Assembly (NCBI GenBank): GCA_946631535.1
Contig: CAMPAF010000033.1
Span: 1 to 15,352 of the forward strand
Reading direction: 5' to 3'
Source of the DNA: an uncultured Verrucomicrobiota bacterium
GTDB lineage: Bacteria; Verrucomicrobiota; Kiritimatiellia; RFP12; UBA1067
DNA: 15,352 nucleotides
Shown here: in pieces, positions 1-7,730 of the stretch
Position numbering within the stretch: position 1 is the stretch's first letter
How the letters are laid out: each line of letters starts with the position of its first letter
The notes under the pieces: generated by a model
Database searches by the model: none
The model's input: only the letters and a program-made list of their open reading frames with translations
What the model was told of the DNA's origin: nothing
Program-made: the position numbers and the translations under genes

Positions 1-532
1 TCTCCCCGAGGCCGCACGCCACCGCGCAGATGCGGAACTGGAACTGGAGGTCGGGGGGCACGTTCTCTCCGGGCCGCGTTGCGCGCGTGAACTCGACGGA
101 GCGGTGGTGCGCCGTCGAGTTCTTCGCGTTCTCGTTCACCTCTATCTGCTCCTCGGGAGAGAGCGTGGCGCCCACGGAGCCGTCCATGTCGCTGACGCAT
201 CCGCGCGCGCCCGTGTTGCGGTACACGAACGCCTCGTAGCCCTCGTCCTCGATCGCCTTGCCCACGTGGTATAGGACCGCTGGCGCGAGGATCTCGTTGA
301 TGCCGCCGTAGGCCATCGACGGATACTGGTAGAACTGCGTCCCCTCCTCGATGCCGCGCTGCACGCCGCGCGGGATGCGGAACACGAAGCCGACGATCGA
401 CTTCACGTTCGGCCACAACAGGCCGGGGTTCATCTCCGGCGGCGCGTTCTTCATGCGCTCTATCGGCGCGATGCCGCACATGTCGGCCCCGGCCTTCTTT
501 GCGATCTCCTTGATGTGACTTGCGCTGATCAT
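1..532 (-). CDS. QueG-like (4Fe-4S) oxidoreductase, N-terminal fragment
   Basis: This is a partial gene; its 3' end lies beyond the left edge. The visible 177 residues begin MISASHIKEIAKKAGADMCG and continue with IAPIERM, the start pattern of the QueG/epoxyqueuosine-reductase-like family (DUF1730-type N-terminal region). Further on come a PNVKSIVGF segment, matching the 'P.arSVI.l' strand of that family, and FRICAVACGLGE at the truncation, matching the 'AAVAAGLG' segment that precedes the 4Fe-4S domain. The ferredoxin-type cysteines would lie outside the window. The long middle section (about residues 50-150) does not look like canonical QueG, so this is more likely a paralogous corrinoid/Fe-S reductase-like protein than the tRNA epoxyqueuosine reductase itself; its substrate is unknown. 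The start is the ATG at 532, supported by an AGGAAGG ribosome site six bases upstream and a promoter just beyond it. Confidence 0.7.
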   Translation of the reverse strand, partial: MISASHIKEIAKKAGADMCGIAPIERMKNAPPEMNPGLLWPNVKSIVGFVFRIPRGVQRGIEEGTQFYQYPSMAYGGINEILAPAVLYHVGKAIEDEGYEAFVYRNTGARGCVSDMDGSVGATLSPEEQIEVNENAKNSTAHHRSVEFTRATRPGENVPPDLQFQFRICAVACGLGE

Positions 533-538
533 GGATGT

Positions 539-545
539 CCTTCCT
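539..545 (-). promoter_or_regulatory. Ribosome binding site of the QueG-like gene
   Basis: The minus strand reads AGGAAGG, then six bases, then ATG at 532. It is the strongest Shine-Dalgarno sequence in the window and fixes this start. Confidence 0.6.
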
Positions 546-553
546 GCACCGCA

Positions 554-580
554 AGTATAGCACAGGCGCCCGATCGGCAA
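554..580 (-). promoter_or_regulatory. Promoter of the QueG-like gene
   Basis: On the minus strand an extended -10, TGC followed by TATACT (562 to 554), is preceded by TTGCCG (580 to 575) with a short 15-base spacer; TTTTGC at 582-577 with a 17-base spacer is an alternative -35. Transcription would start near 547, leaving a leader of about 15 bases that still contains the AGGAAGG site. The -10 is identical to those of two other genes in the window. Confidence 0.55.
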
Positions 581-601
581 AATGCACGAATCCGCAAAAT
601 G
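577..601. repeat. Direct repeat overlapping the -35 region
   Basis: GCAAAATG occurs at 577-584 and again at 594-601, exactly 17 bases apart; on the minus strand these read CATTTTGC. One copy covers the -35 of the QueG-like gene and the other lies just upstream. This could be a two-site operator or a chance repeat; nothing else supports binding. Confidence 0.25.
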
Positions 602-610
602 AATCGCACG

Positions 611-634
611 GACGCGCAGACGCGGCTGCGCGTC
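611..634 (-). terminator. GC-rich hairpin at the end of the NAGPA gene, possible terminator
   Basis: GACGCGCAG (611-619) and CTGCGCGTC (626-634) form a perfect 9-base-pair stem with a 6-base loop. The stem overlaps the stop codon of the phosphodiester glycosidase gene (633-635). On the minus strand the only U-rich stretch, CATTTTG, comes about ten bases after the stem, so this is a poor classical intrinsic terminator. It may act as a weak or Rho-assisted terminator, or as a 3'-end stabiliser between this gene and the next promoter. Confidence 0.35.
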
Positions 635-1544
635 ATTCGGCGAAGTAGAAGCCGAGGTTCAGCGCCACCGGACGATAGCCGTGGAAGCTCAGGCCGTGCC
701 GGTTGGGGATCACGGTCGTCTTCTTCCCTGCATCCCACCAGGCGAGCGTGGACGAGCCGCCGCCGTCCATGTTGATGGCGTCGGAGGCGCCTGCGGCCAG
801 CATGAGCTTCACAAGGTCCGACATTTCTGCGCCCATCGAGTAGCCCGGCTGCCGCCCGTCCACAACGAGCGCGTATAGCCAGCGCCCGTCCGCAGAGAGC
901 CCGATCGCCGTGCGCGGCGCGAGGCCAGGGCGCGACTTCGGCTTGCGCGGAGGCACGAGCGACACTCCGCCGCGCAGGATCACGCCCTTGCCGTGCCCGG
1001 GATGGGCGGCGGCAACCGACGGGATGAGCGCGTCGTCGAGCGCGTTGGTGATCACAGCGACGTTGTTCGTGAAGATCACGAGCATGTCCCAGCGCGTCAC
1101 GTTGTGGGAGACGACCTGCCCCTCCGAGACGGCAAGGTGGTGGAAACGTCCGTGCTTATGCGTATACGGCGGCCGCCACGGTCCCCATGGAGACGTGTTT
1201 ACTGCCAACACCAAGTTGGTGCCGTGCGAGCGCCGCTCCTCGAGGAAGTCGCGCGTGCGCTGGCGGCGCACGTCGACGAGCATGACGCTGTTCGTGTAGT
1301 CGTCCATCACCTCGCCCCAGTTGGGCGCGCGGCCAGAGCTGGCCACGCGGAGACCCGGCGCATGGAGGTCGATCCGCACGAGGAAGTTCTCCATCAGGCG
1401 CGGCTCGTCGAAAGAGAGGTGGACGTACTTCATGCCGCGCGCGACCTCGGGAGCGGCGTCCCAGTCGATGGACGCGGGGCATCCGCCGCCACATGCGTTG
1501 CCGGCAACTGCCAGCGATACGGCACAAGCAAACAGCATCCTCAT
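633..1544 (-). CDS. Secreted phosphodiester glycosidase family protein (NAGPA domain)
   Basis: This 303-residue protein belongs to the NAGPA/DUF2233 family, named for the mammalian mannose-6-phosphate 'uncovering' enzyme, which removes a sugar from a sugar-phosphodiester. The hallmark segments are the core around RTAIGLSADGRWLYALVVDG and the signature NMDGGGSST near residues 258-266. The protein ends in RPVALNLGFYFAE, typical of the family C-terminus. Residues 1-20 (MRMLFACAVSLAVAGNACGG) form a signal peptide; the Cys after GNA is not in a good lipobox. I chose the ATG at 1544 because it starts the signal peptide and has GGGAG eight bases upstream; the frame stays open further upstream without a better start. 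It follows the GH106 gene by 35 bases, so both may act on the same extracellular or periplasmic polysaccharide. The natural substrate of bacterial members is largely unknown. Confidence 0.85.
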   Translation of the reverse strand: MRMLFACAVSLAVAGNACGGGCPASIDWDAAPEVARGMKYVHLSFDEPRLMENFLVRIDLHAPGLRVASSGRAPNWGEVMDDYTNSVMLVDVRRQRTRDFLEERRSHGTNLVLAVNTSPWGPWRPPYTHKHGRFHHLAVSEGQVVSHNVTRWDMLVIFTNNVAVITNALDDALIPSVAAAHPGHGKGVILRGGVSLVPPRKPKSRPGLAPRTAIGLSADGRWLYALVVDGRQPGYSMGAEMSDLVKLMLAAGASDAINMDGGGSSTLAWWDAGKKTTVIPNRHGLSFHGYRPVALNLGFYFAE

Positions 1545-1579
1545 GGCGCAACTCCCTGTAATCGAACGGCTTCGACTGA

Positions 1580-4500
1580 TCACTTCGCGAAGACCGCGGT
1601 GCGCAGCAGCACCGGACCGATCAGGCCGGACGGCAGCAGCTCGTCTTTCTTGTCCCAGTGCTTCCACGTGGTGAACGTGTGGCGTCCGGTCGGAGAGCGC
1701 TTACCGTCCTTCACCCACTGCGGCAGCTCCTTGATGCCTATCTCCTTCACGCCCCTGCGCACCACACCCTTCCACTCGCAGTCATCCGGGAAGAGACGGT
1801 CGTCGCCGATGAGCCGATTCGGCCAGAGGTTCGTCACGCGTATGGAAAGGTCGAGGGTTCCGGTCGCGCAGGAGCGCGACCCTCCCAGGGCGTCCGTGAT
1901 GTCCACGCGGAACGGCGGCTTCCAGAGCACGGGATACGTCTTGCCGTTCACCGTCACCTCGGCGAAGTTCTTGACGTTGCCGAGGTCGAGCATCAGGCGT
2001 GCGCCCGGCTGCAGCGACGGCGCGGACACGCGCTTCGTGTATGTGGCAGTGCCGGAGAAGTACTTGATGCCGTCCTCGGGACGCTCCGGCCACGAGACGA
2101 GGCGCGGGAACGTGACGGATGTCGGTGCGTCCCACCCTTCCGGGAACGACACGTTCCAGGCGCCGTCAACGAGGATTGCCGCAGGCGGCTCGGCGGCGAC
2201 GCGCGTCACGGAGCCCTTCGCCGACGTCACCTCCGCGACGAGCGGCTGCCACGCGAGTATCTGCCCGTCGCGCCACTCCCAGACGGGCGGCGCGTCAATG
2301 GCCGCGGCAGAGGACGGAACGTTGAACAGCGCGTTCTCGTCGACCGTCACGGTCTTCTCCACGCCGTCGTAGGTGTAGGTGATGCGCCCGACCTTCTTCG
2401 TGAGGTACATCGGGTCGCCGCCGGCGATCCTGTTGTCGATCTTCACGGACACCTTGCCGTCCTTCACTTTCGCGGCGATCTTCTTCGTGATGTCGACCAC
2501 CACGTCCTCGGCCGGCTTCCACTTGGGATCGATCACGCCGTACCACGCGCTCTTCAGCTTTGCTCCGACAGGCAACGTGTAGGACGCGTGCTCCTTCACG
2601 ACGTCGCATTTCTCGTGTCCATCCAGCACGTAGACGACCTCCAGCGCCTTGTGCTGCATCGAGGCGGGGTCGCCGCCAAGCGCGTCGTTCTTCACGGCTA
2701 CGCGCACGCCCGGCTTCAGGTAGGAGGAAACTTCCGAGCAGTCCGGACGCCCCGGCGTGACGAAGACGCCGTAGAGCGCCTTCACGATCTTCAGCTCGTG
2801 CTTCGCCTCGGGCTCCACCGGATCTGGACGCGGCGTGGCCTTCACCGCCACATCCACGACATGCCGGGGAGGGTCGCGCTGCTGCGCGACCGAGCGGAAC
2901 ACCACGAACGCGCTGCCGCTCGGCGGGAACGTGAGCGTCACGCAGGTGCGTCCGTCCGCCTCGCGCCATACGTCGGCGGGACGCGTCGTGCCCGTCTCGG
3001 CGTCCCAGACCTCCGGCACACGCCCGGTCTGGCGGAACGAGACCTCGAACGTCCGCGTCTCCACGTTGTTGAGCGCCACGAAATACCAGTCCGCGCCATC
3101 GTTGCGGCGGTGGATCCACTGCGGAGCAGGATTATTCTCTTTCGAAGCGAAATCGGGTTTCACGCCCAGCTTTTCAAGCGCCTCTGCCGGACGGCACATG
3201 AACACGCCCTTCGCCCACACCTTTTCGGCGAGGGCGCGGACGCGTCCGTCGGCCGTCGGATACCCGCGCAGGCCGGGCGCGCGCACGGGCTTCACCATTC
3301 CGCAGACCTTCGCGCCGGCGTCGACGAGGGCGTTCACCGTGCGGAGGACGTCCTCTGACATCGTGTCGCGCGGCGGCAGGATGAGGAGGCGGTACGACAC
3401 GCCGCCGGGCACCACGACGCAACCGTCCACCACCTTCAGCATCTTCAGCGGCTTCGTTGCGCAGATGTCCCAATTGTAGCCGGCGGGCAGCGCCATCTCG
3501 CTCCCGCGTATGCCGGCGGAACCGTCGGTGTTGCCTCCTTGGTTCGGTGCCTGCTCGCCGCAGAAGTAGAGCGCATCGGCCACGAACGTACCTTCCTGCA
3601 GCATCCACTGGCAACGCGCCTGGTAGCGGAACCACGGGCCGGAGAACTCCCACCACGTCTGCGTGCGGTCGAGGTGCATGCCCCAGCGGCCCATGGTCAT
3701 GCCGGGGAGGTACTTGTTCCCCGGCCAGGGCTGATGCGTGAAGCGGTGGTAGATGATGCGGTTCACGCCCTCGCAGTAGGCACCGTCGCCCTGCGCCTTG
3801 ATGGTGAACGGCGTGGTGAGCCAGCGGCCGCCCCGCTCCGGGCTTGCGGTAAAGGACTCGGTGGCGGCGTAACGGCGGCCCCACACATGCGCAAGGTAGG
3901 ATGCGAAACGTCCGTTGCCCGCCCCCATGCCGTGGTCGCCCGACATGGCGGAGGACCAGAACTCGCCCATCGGCACGTCGACGTCCTGTCCGTACTGGAG
4001 GTTGTCGCACGGCGCGTTGCCGTAGGGCTCGATGGAGAGGAGCAGGCCGTGCTTGTGGCAGAGTTCCGCCAGGCGTCCGGCGTAGTTCTCCGCGAAGAGG
4101 TCGGCCACCACGCGGCGGAAGTCCTCGAGGAAGCGCTCGCTTTCGTCCACGCTCCCCACGATGCGTCCCGCGAAGACGGGCAGGTAGGGACGGATCGAGT
4201 AGCCCATGCGCGCCTCGAAGGTCTTGTCGAGTCCCTGCGTCCAGTTCTGCGAGGCGACCTCGTAGCTGTCCACGAGGATGTTGTTGAAGCCGCTCTCGAC
4301 GGCACCCGCGAGCGATCCGAGATGCTTGCAGAGGCGCGTCACGTACTGGTCGAAGTGGTAGTCCATTGCGGAGGCGGAGAGCTTGTCCACCTCCAGTCCG
4401 CGGCCGTGGTCGGACGCCGGATGGTTGCAGCGGCCGTTGCAGAGGTGGCCGATGCGTACGATCGTCCACTCTCCGGCGGGCACGTCCCAGTCGAGCGTAC

Positions 4501-5485
4501 CGTCCGAGGCGAGGTTGGCGGTGATGTCGCGCACGTTCCCCTTCGCGACCGTCTGGTCGGCACTGACGGTCGCAGTGTCGCGCGTGCACTCCTGGCGCAC
4601 GGCGAAGGTCTTGGCGGAGAGGTTGGAGAGCATCGCCCGCGCCTCGGGACGCGCGGCGCGCAGCTTGAGTGCGACGGGGCTCTTTGAGAGCGTCAGGCGG
4701 ATCGTACGCGCAGTCACGGGAGCGGGGAACGTGTGGAAGCGCTCGCCGTGGTTCCCTACGCCGGAGCGCGCTAGCGGGATGCGGAACGACTCCAGTTTCG
4801 TGAACGACGTGCCGTCCGCCGACGTCTCCACGTCCACCATGGCATCCCCGCCCCAGAGCTGCCCGTAGGATATCTGGAACATGACGGCCGGCGCGGTGAA
4901 TGGCTTGTCGGAAGAAAGCAGGAACGATGAGCCGGAGATCGTGGTCTTCACGTCAGGAAACGAACGCGCCTCCGCGGGCGGCGTGGGGAACGCGACCACG
5001 GCGATGTCCTCGTAGAAACCGTGATCGTTCGTGTCACGCGGCAGTTTCGCATGGAACTTCGAGGGACCGGTCGTCTTCACCTCGCGCCAGGTGACGAACT
5101 TCATGCCGTTCGACGGCATGTTCCACGGGCCGCCGGAGGACGACCAGCCGGAGCAGTTGGGGATGCAGATCTCCAGCCCGAGCCGACGCGCCTCAGAGGC
5201 GGCGTGCTTGAACATGTCGAACCATTCGGGGGAGTTGAAGTCGAGCGGGCCCGGCGGGATGTTGCAGCCCGCGTCGAACATCTGCACGCCGCCGACGCCT
5301 GCCTTGGCGAGCGCCTCGAAGTCGCAGGTGATGCCCTCCTTCGTGACGTTGCCGTTCATCATGTGGTACCACGTGTGCGGCTTCGCCGAGTTAGGCGGAT
5401 TGCGAAAACCGTCCTCTAGGGACAAGGCAAGCGCCGTGCCGGCGGAGAGCAGCGCGGCAGAAACAACCATAGCTTTAATCTTCAT
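1580..5485 (-). CDS. Glycoside hydrolase family 106 (alpha-L-rhamnosidase-like), secreted, with tandem DUF3395-like insert
   Basis: This is a 1301-residue secreted enzyme. Residues 1-21 are a signal peptide (MKIKAMVVSAALLSAGTALA). The GH106 start pattern follows: FRNPPNSAKPHTWYHMMNGN, VTKEGIT, and NCSGWSSSGGPW. GH106 enzymes release alpha-L-rhamnose from pectic and other polysaccharides. Candidate catalytic acids are Glu409 in DSYEVAS and Glu543 in ATESFTA; their spacing of 134 residues resembles what I recall for the Bacteroides enzyme BT0986 (inference). Residues about 1065-1300 contain a galactose-binding-like beta domain (LMLDLGNVKNFAEVTVNGK). Between these, about residues 895-1058, lie two related repeats of about 80 residues, each with [AW][LW]YGV, a GGDP turn and a [VI].Y..DG.EK strand; they resemble DUF3395. 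Typical family members lack this insert, which explains the length. The start at 5485 is 18 bases after the RNase R stop and has only a weak AAAGG site, which suggests coupling to the upstream gene. Confidence 0.88.
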   Translation of the reverse strand: MKIKAMVVSAALLSAGTALALSLEDGFRNPPNSAKPHTWYHMMNGNVTKEGITCDFEALAKAGVGGVQMFDAGCNIPPGPLDFNSPEWFDMFKHAASEARRLGLEICIPNCSGWSSSGGPWNMPSNGMKFVTWREVKTTGPSKFHAKLPRDTNDHGFYEDIAVVAFPTPPAEARSFPDVKTTISGSSFLLSSDKPFTAPAVMFQISYGQLWGGDAMVDVETSADGTSFTKLESFRIPLARSGVGNHGERFHTFPAPVTARTIRLTLSKSPVALKLRAARPEARAMLSNLSAKTFAVRQECTRDTATVSADQTVAKGNVRDITANLASDGTLDWDVPAGEWTIVRIGHLCNGRCNHPASDHGRGLEVDKLSASAMDYHFDQYVTRLCKHLGSLAGAVESGFNNILVDSYEVASQNWTQGLDKTFEARMGYSIRPYLPVFAGRIVGSVDESERFLEDFRRVVADLFAENYAGRLAELCHKHGLLLSIEPYGNAPCDNLQYGQDVDVPMGEFWSSAMSGDHGMGAGNGRFASYLAHVWGRRYAATESFTASPERGGRWLTTPFTIKAQGDGAYCEGVNRIIYHRFTHQPWPGNKYLPGMTMGRWGMHLDRTQTWWEFSGPWFRYQARCQWMLQEGTFVADALYFCGEQAPNQGGNTDGSAGIRGSEMALPAGYNWDICATKPLKMLKVVDGCVVVPGGVSYRLLILPPRDTMSEDVLRTVNALVDAGAKVCGMVKPVRAPGLRGYPTADGRVRALAEKVWAKGVFMCRPAEALEKLGVKPDFASKENNPAPQWIHRRNDGADWYFVALNNVETRTFEVSFRQTGRVPEVWDAETGTTRPADVWREADGRTCVTLTFPPSGSAFVVFRSVAQQRDPPRHVVDVAVKATPRPDPVEPEAKHELKIVKALYGVFVTPGRPDCSEVSSYLKPGVRVAVKNDALGGDPASMQHKALEVVYVLDGHEKCDVVKEHASYTLPVGAKLKSAWYGVIDPKWKPAEDVVVDITKKIAAKVKDGKVSVKIDNRIAGGDPMYLTKKVGRITYTYDGVEKTVTVDENALFNVPSSAAAIDAPPVWEWRDGQILAWQPLVAEVTSAKGSVTRVAAEPPAAILVDGAWNVSFPEGWDAPTSVTFPRLVSWPERPEDGIKYFSGTATYTKRVSAPSLQPGARLMLDLGNVKNFAEVTVNGKTYPVLWKPPFRVDITDALGGSRSCATGTLDLSIRVTNLWPNRLIGDDRLFPDDCEWKGVVRRGVKEIGIKELPQWVKDGKRSPTGRHTFTTWKHWDKKDELLPSGLIGPVLLRTAVFAK

Positions 5486-5503
5486 TGTCTTATTACCTTT
5501 CAG

Positions 5504-7585
5504 TCACTTGCGTTTCTTTCTTGGGTGCCGTTCGTTTTTCCTTCTTGGCGGCCGTTCGCTTTTCTTTCCTCTGCGCAGTCCGTTTTGCTCAAGCGCACCC
5601 TCGTTTGCGGGCACGAAGTCGATCTTGCGCTGGTCGAAGTCCACCGCGGCCACGCGCACCTTCATCTTCGCGCCGACCTGCCACGTCTTCTGTCCGTCGA
5701 CGAGCGCCTCCTTGAAGGCGTCCCAGCGCACGAACGACTGAGAGAGCTTAGACACGTGCACCATCCCTCCGATCGCGATCTCTGGCAGGTCCACGAACAC
5801 GCCGTAGGGCGTGCACTTGCCGACAACTGCGTCGAACACGACCTTCGCCCCCTTCGCCAGCACGTCCTCCATGTAGCGGTACTTCTTGATCTCCACGAGC
5901 ATCCGCTCCGCCTCGTCGGCCAACTGCTCGCGCTCGCTCACGTGCTGCGCGGCGCGGTCAAGCCAGCCCTGGTCGAGGCGGCCGCCCTTGCCGGACAGGA
6001 ACGACGCCAGCTGGCGATGGAGGACGAGATCGGGATAGCGGCGGATGGGACTCGTGAAGTGCGCGTAGTGCTTCTTGGCGAGACCGTAGTGCCCGATCTC
6101 GCGCGCCGAATATATGGCGCGCTTCATCGACCGCAGCACCATGACGGACAGCACTCCCTCAAGCGGCGAATCCTTGATCTTCTCGAGGAAGCGCGAGAGG
6201 TTGCGCGGCTGCGACAGGTCTCCGCATGAGATGCCGAGGCCCGCGAGGTTCGCGCGCAGCTCCTCGAGCCGTTCCGGGTCCGGCGGCGCATGCAGGCGCG
6301 CGAGGATCTTTATGCCGCGCGTCCAAAGCTCCGCCGCCACGGCCTCGTTCGCGGCCACCATGCACTCCTCGATCAGCTGGTGCGACTCGTCGTACGGACG
6401 CACCTCGACGCCAGTCATCATCCCCTTAGAGTCCAGCTTGATCTCGGCCTCCGGCACCTCCATGTCCAGCGCGCCTGCGGCGAAACGCCTCTTCCGCAGC
6501 TGCTGCGCCAGCTCGTTCAGCGCGAGGATGGTCCCCGCCGCCCGCTTAAGATCTTTAACGACCTTAACGTCCTTAAGGTCCTTAATGTCCTTAAAGTCGT
6601 TAAGATCCTTGGATTCCTTAGAGCCCTTAAGCTCCTTGGCCCCCTTGATGAGCGCCATCACCTGCTCGTAGGTGAAGCGCATCTTGGAGCGGATGACGGA
6701 CTTCGCGAACTTGCGCGCGATGCAGTTCCCCTGCGCGTCGAAGGTGAGGAACGCGGAGAACGCGAGCCTGTCCTCGCCTGGTACGAGCGAGCAGACGCCG
6801 TTCGACAGCTGCTCCGGCAGCATCGGCACGACCTTGTCCACAAGGTACACGCTCGTCGAGCGGCGGTACGCCTCCTTGTCGAGAGGGCTGCCGGGCGTGA
6901 CGAAGTGCGAGACGTCCGCGATGTGGACGCCAAGCACCCGGTTGCCCTTCTTGTCCGTCTCCAGCGAGAGCGCGTCGTCGAAGTCGCGCGCCATCGCCGG
7001 ATCGCATGTGAATATGAACTTCCGGCGCAGGTCCAGCCGCTTGCCGGCCTCGTCGATGCGCGAGCTCGCGCGCTCCGCCGCCGCCAGCACCTGCTTCGGG
7101 AAGGCGGACGGCAGGTCGTACTGCTCCATCACGGAGCGGGTGTCGAGCGACGGGTTGTCGGCCGGGCCGATCACGTCCGTGACGATTCCCTCGGGCGCTA
7201 GGCGAGGGTTCTCCCAGCGCGCGAGGCGCATGACCACGCGGTCGCCGACGGCGGCGCCGCGCGTGTCCGGCACCAGGAACTCCTGGCGGAACGTGGGACT
7301 CAGCGGCTGCACGCGCGCGAACGGCGCGCCAGCCGTCACGGTGCCGACGATCGCGCGCGGCGCGCGCTTCTCGATGCGCGCTATCCGCCCTTCCGTGCCG
7401 TCTCGGCCAAGCTGCACGGTTACGATGTCGCCCGGCAGCGCCGTGGAAAGGTCCTTGGCCTCAATCCACACCGCCGCGTCCGTATCAGGGTGGAGCAGAT
7501 ACCCTGCTCCGTTGCGCGCCATGTGAAGCTCTCCAACGAGCGTCTCCTGGGCGCGTCTGTCTTTTCTTCTCTTTTTTTTCTTCAT
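5504..7585 (-). CDS. rnr: Ribonuclease R (RNB-family 3'-5' exoribonuclease)
   Basis: This 693-residue processive 3'-5' exoribonuclease degrades structured RNA in the cytoplasm. In order it has a lysine-rich start (MKKKKRRKDRR), cold-shock/OB-like domains (about 15-150), the RNB catalytic domain, an S1 domain (about 590-670, GKCTPYGVFVDL) and a basic tail (RRGKKSERPPRRKNERHPRK). The metal-binding segment CDPAMARDFDDALSLE gives Asp195, Asp201, Asp203 and Asp204, the conserved acidic set. The late RNB signature YAHFTSPIRRYPDLVLHRQL is intact. An array of 11 three-residue repeats (mostly D-x-K/E-x-K) interrupts the RNB domain after YEQVMALIK. The tail is encoded by degenerate 22-28 base repeats (5511-5584). 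The frame could open at GTG 7621, but the promoter -10 lies inside that extension, so I chose ATG 7585. Its mRNA would be nearly leaderless. It is the first gene of a probable unit with GH106 and NAGPA. Confidence 0.93.
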   Translation of the reverse strand: MKKKKRRKDRRAQETLVGELHMARNGAGYLLHPDTDAAVWIEAKDLSTALPGDIVTVQLGRDGTEGRIARIEKRAPRAIVGTVTAGAPFARVQPLSPTFRQEFLVPDTRGAAVGDRVVMRLARWENPRLAPEGIVTDVIGPADNPSLDTRSVMEQYDLPSAFPKQVLAAAERASSRIDEAGKRLDLRRKFIFTCDPAMARDFDDALSLETDKKGNRVLGVHIADVSHFVTPGSPLDKEAYRRSTSVYLVDKVVPMLPEQLSNGVCSLVPGEDRLAFSAFLTFDAQGNCIARKFAKSVIRSKMRFTYEQVMALIKGAKELKGSKESKDLNDFKDIKDLKDVKVVKDLKRAAGTILALNELAQQLRKRRFAAGALDMEVPEAEIKLDSKGMMTGVEVRPYDESHQLIEECMVAANEAVAAELWTRGIKILARLHAPPDPERLEELRANLAGLGISCGDLSQPRNLSRFLEKIKDSPLEGVLSVMVLRSMKRAIYSAREIGHYGLAKKHYAHFTSPIRRYPDLVLHRQLASFLSGKGGRLDQGWLDRAAQHVSEREQLADEAERMLVEIKKYRYMEDVLAKGAKVVFDAVVGKCTPYGVFVDLPEIAIGGMVHVSKLSQSFVRWDAFKEALVDGQKTWQVGAKMKVRVAAVDFDQRKIDFVPANEGALEQNGLRRGKKSERPPRRKNERHPRKKRK
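6545..6643. repeat. 9-base tandem repeat array inside rnr (11 units)
   Basis: Eleven contiguous 9-base units run from 6545 to 6643, with plus-strand consensus CTTAANGTC. Units at 6563, 6572, 6581 and 6590 differ only at the sixth base; the 3' units (6608 onward) are more degenerate. The 9-base period preserves the frame; on the minus strand the units read as triplets such as DLK, DVK, DIK and DFK, then ESK, GSK, ELK and GAK. The local sequence is far more AT-rich than the rest of rnr. It sits where E. coli RNase R has a variable loop after 'LTYDQVWAML'. Confidence 0.9.
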
Positions 7586-7595
7586 TTCCGACGAC

Positions 7596-7625
7596 AGTAT
7601 ATCACACCCTTCCGTCGCCACGCAA
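7596..7625 (-). promoter_or_regulatory. Promoter of rnr, near-leaderless
   Basis: On the minus strand TTGCGT (7625 to 7620) is followed by 18 bases and TATACT (7601 to 7596), preceded by TGA to give an extended -10. Only ten bases separate the -10 from the ATG at 7585, so the transcript would begin about 3-5 bases before the start codon, with no room for a Shine-Dalgarno site. This argues against the upstream GTG start at 7621. Confidence 0.55.
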
Positions 7626-7730
7626 CTTTGGTAAATTGCCCATCACATTATTCCACCAAAACGAGCGTTGCCGTAACTACCTGATGTAACACTTCCATGT
7701 CCGACCTCTACGTTGTGGTTCAATCTTGAA

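Noticed and set aside
993..3358. Long open frames on the plus strand opposite the NAGPA and GH106 genes
   Set aside because: Their translations are Arg/His/Pro-rich without domain motifs, and they lie antisense to genes with clear family signatures. High GC makes antisense frames long by default.
3174..4589. 471-codon minus-strand frame inside the GH106 gene
   Set aside because: It is in a different frame of the same strand, its product is Arg/Pro/His-rich, and the GH106 frame is continuous across it with conserved motifs.
5511..5584. Degenerate 22-28 base repeats at the 3' end of rnr as a separate repeat element
   Set aside because: They simply encode the basic Lys/Arg tail usual for RNase R and are too divergent to call an independent element.
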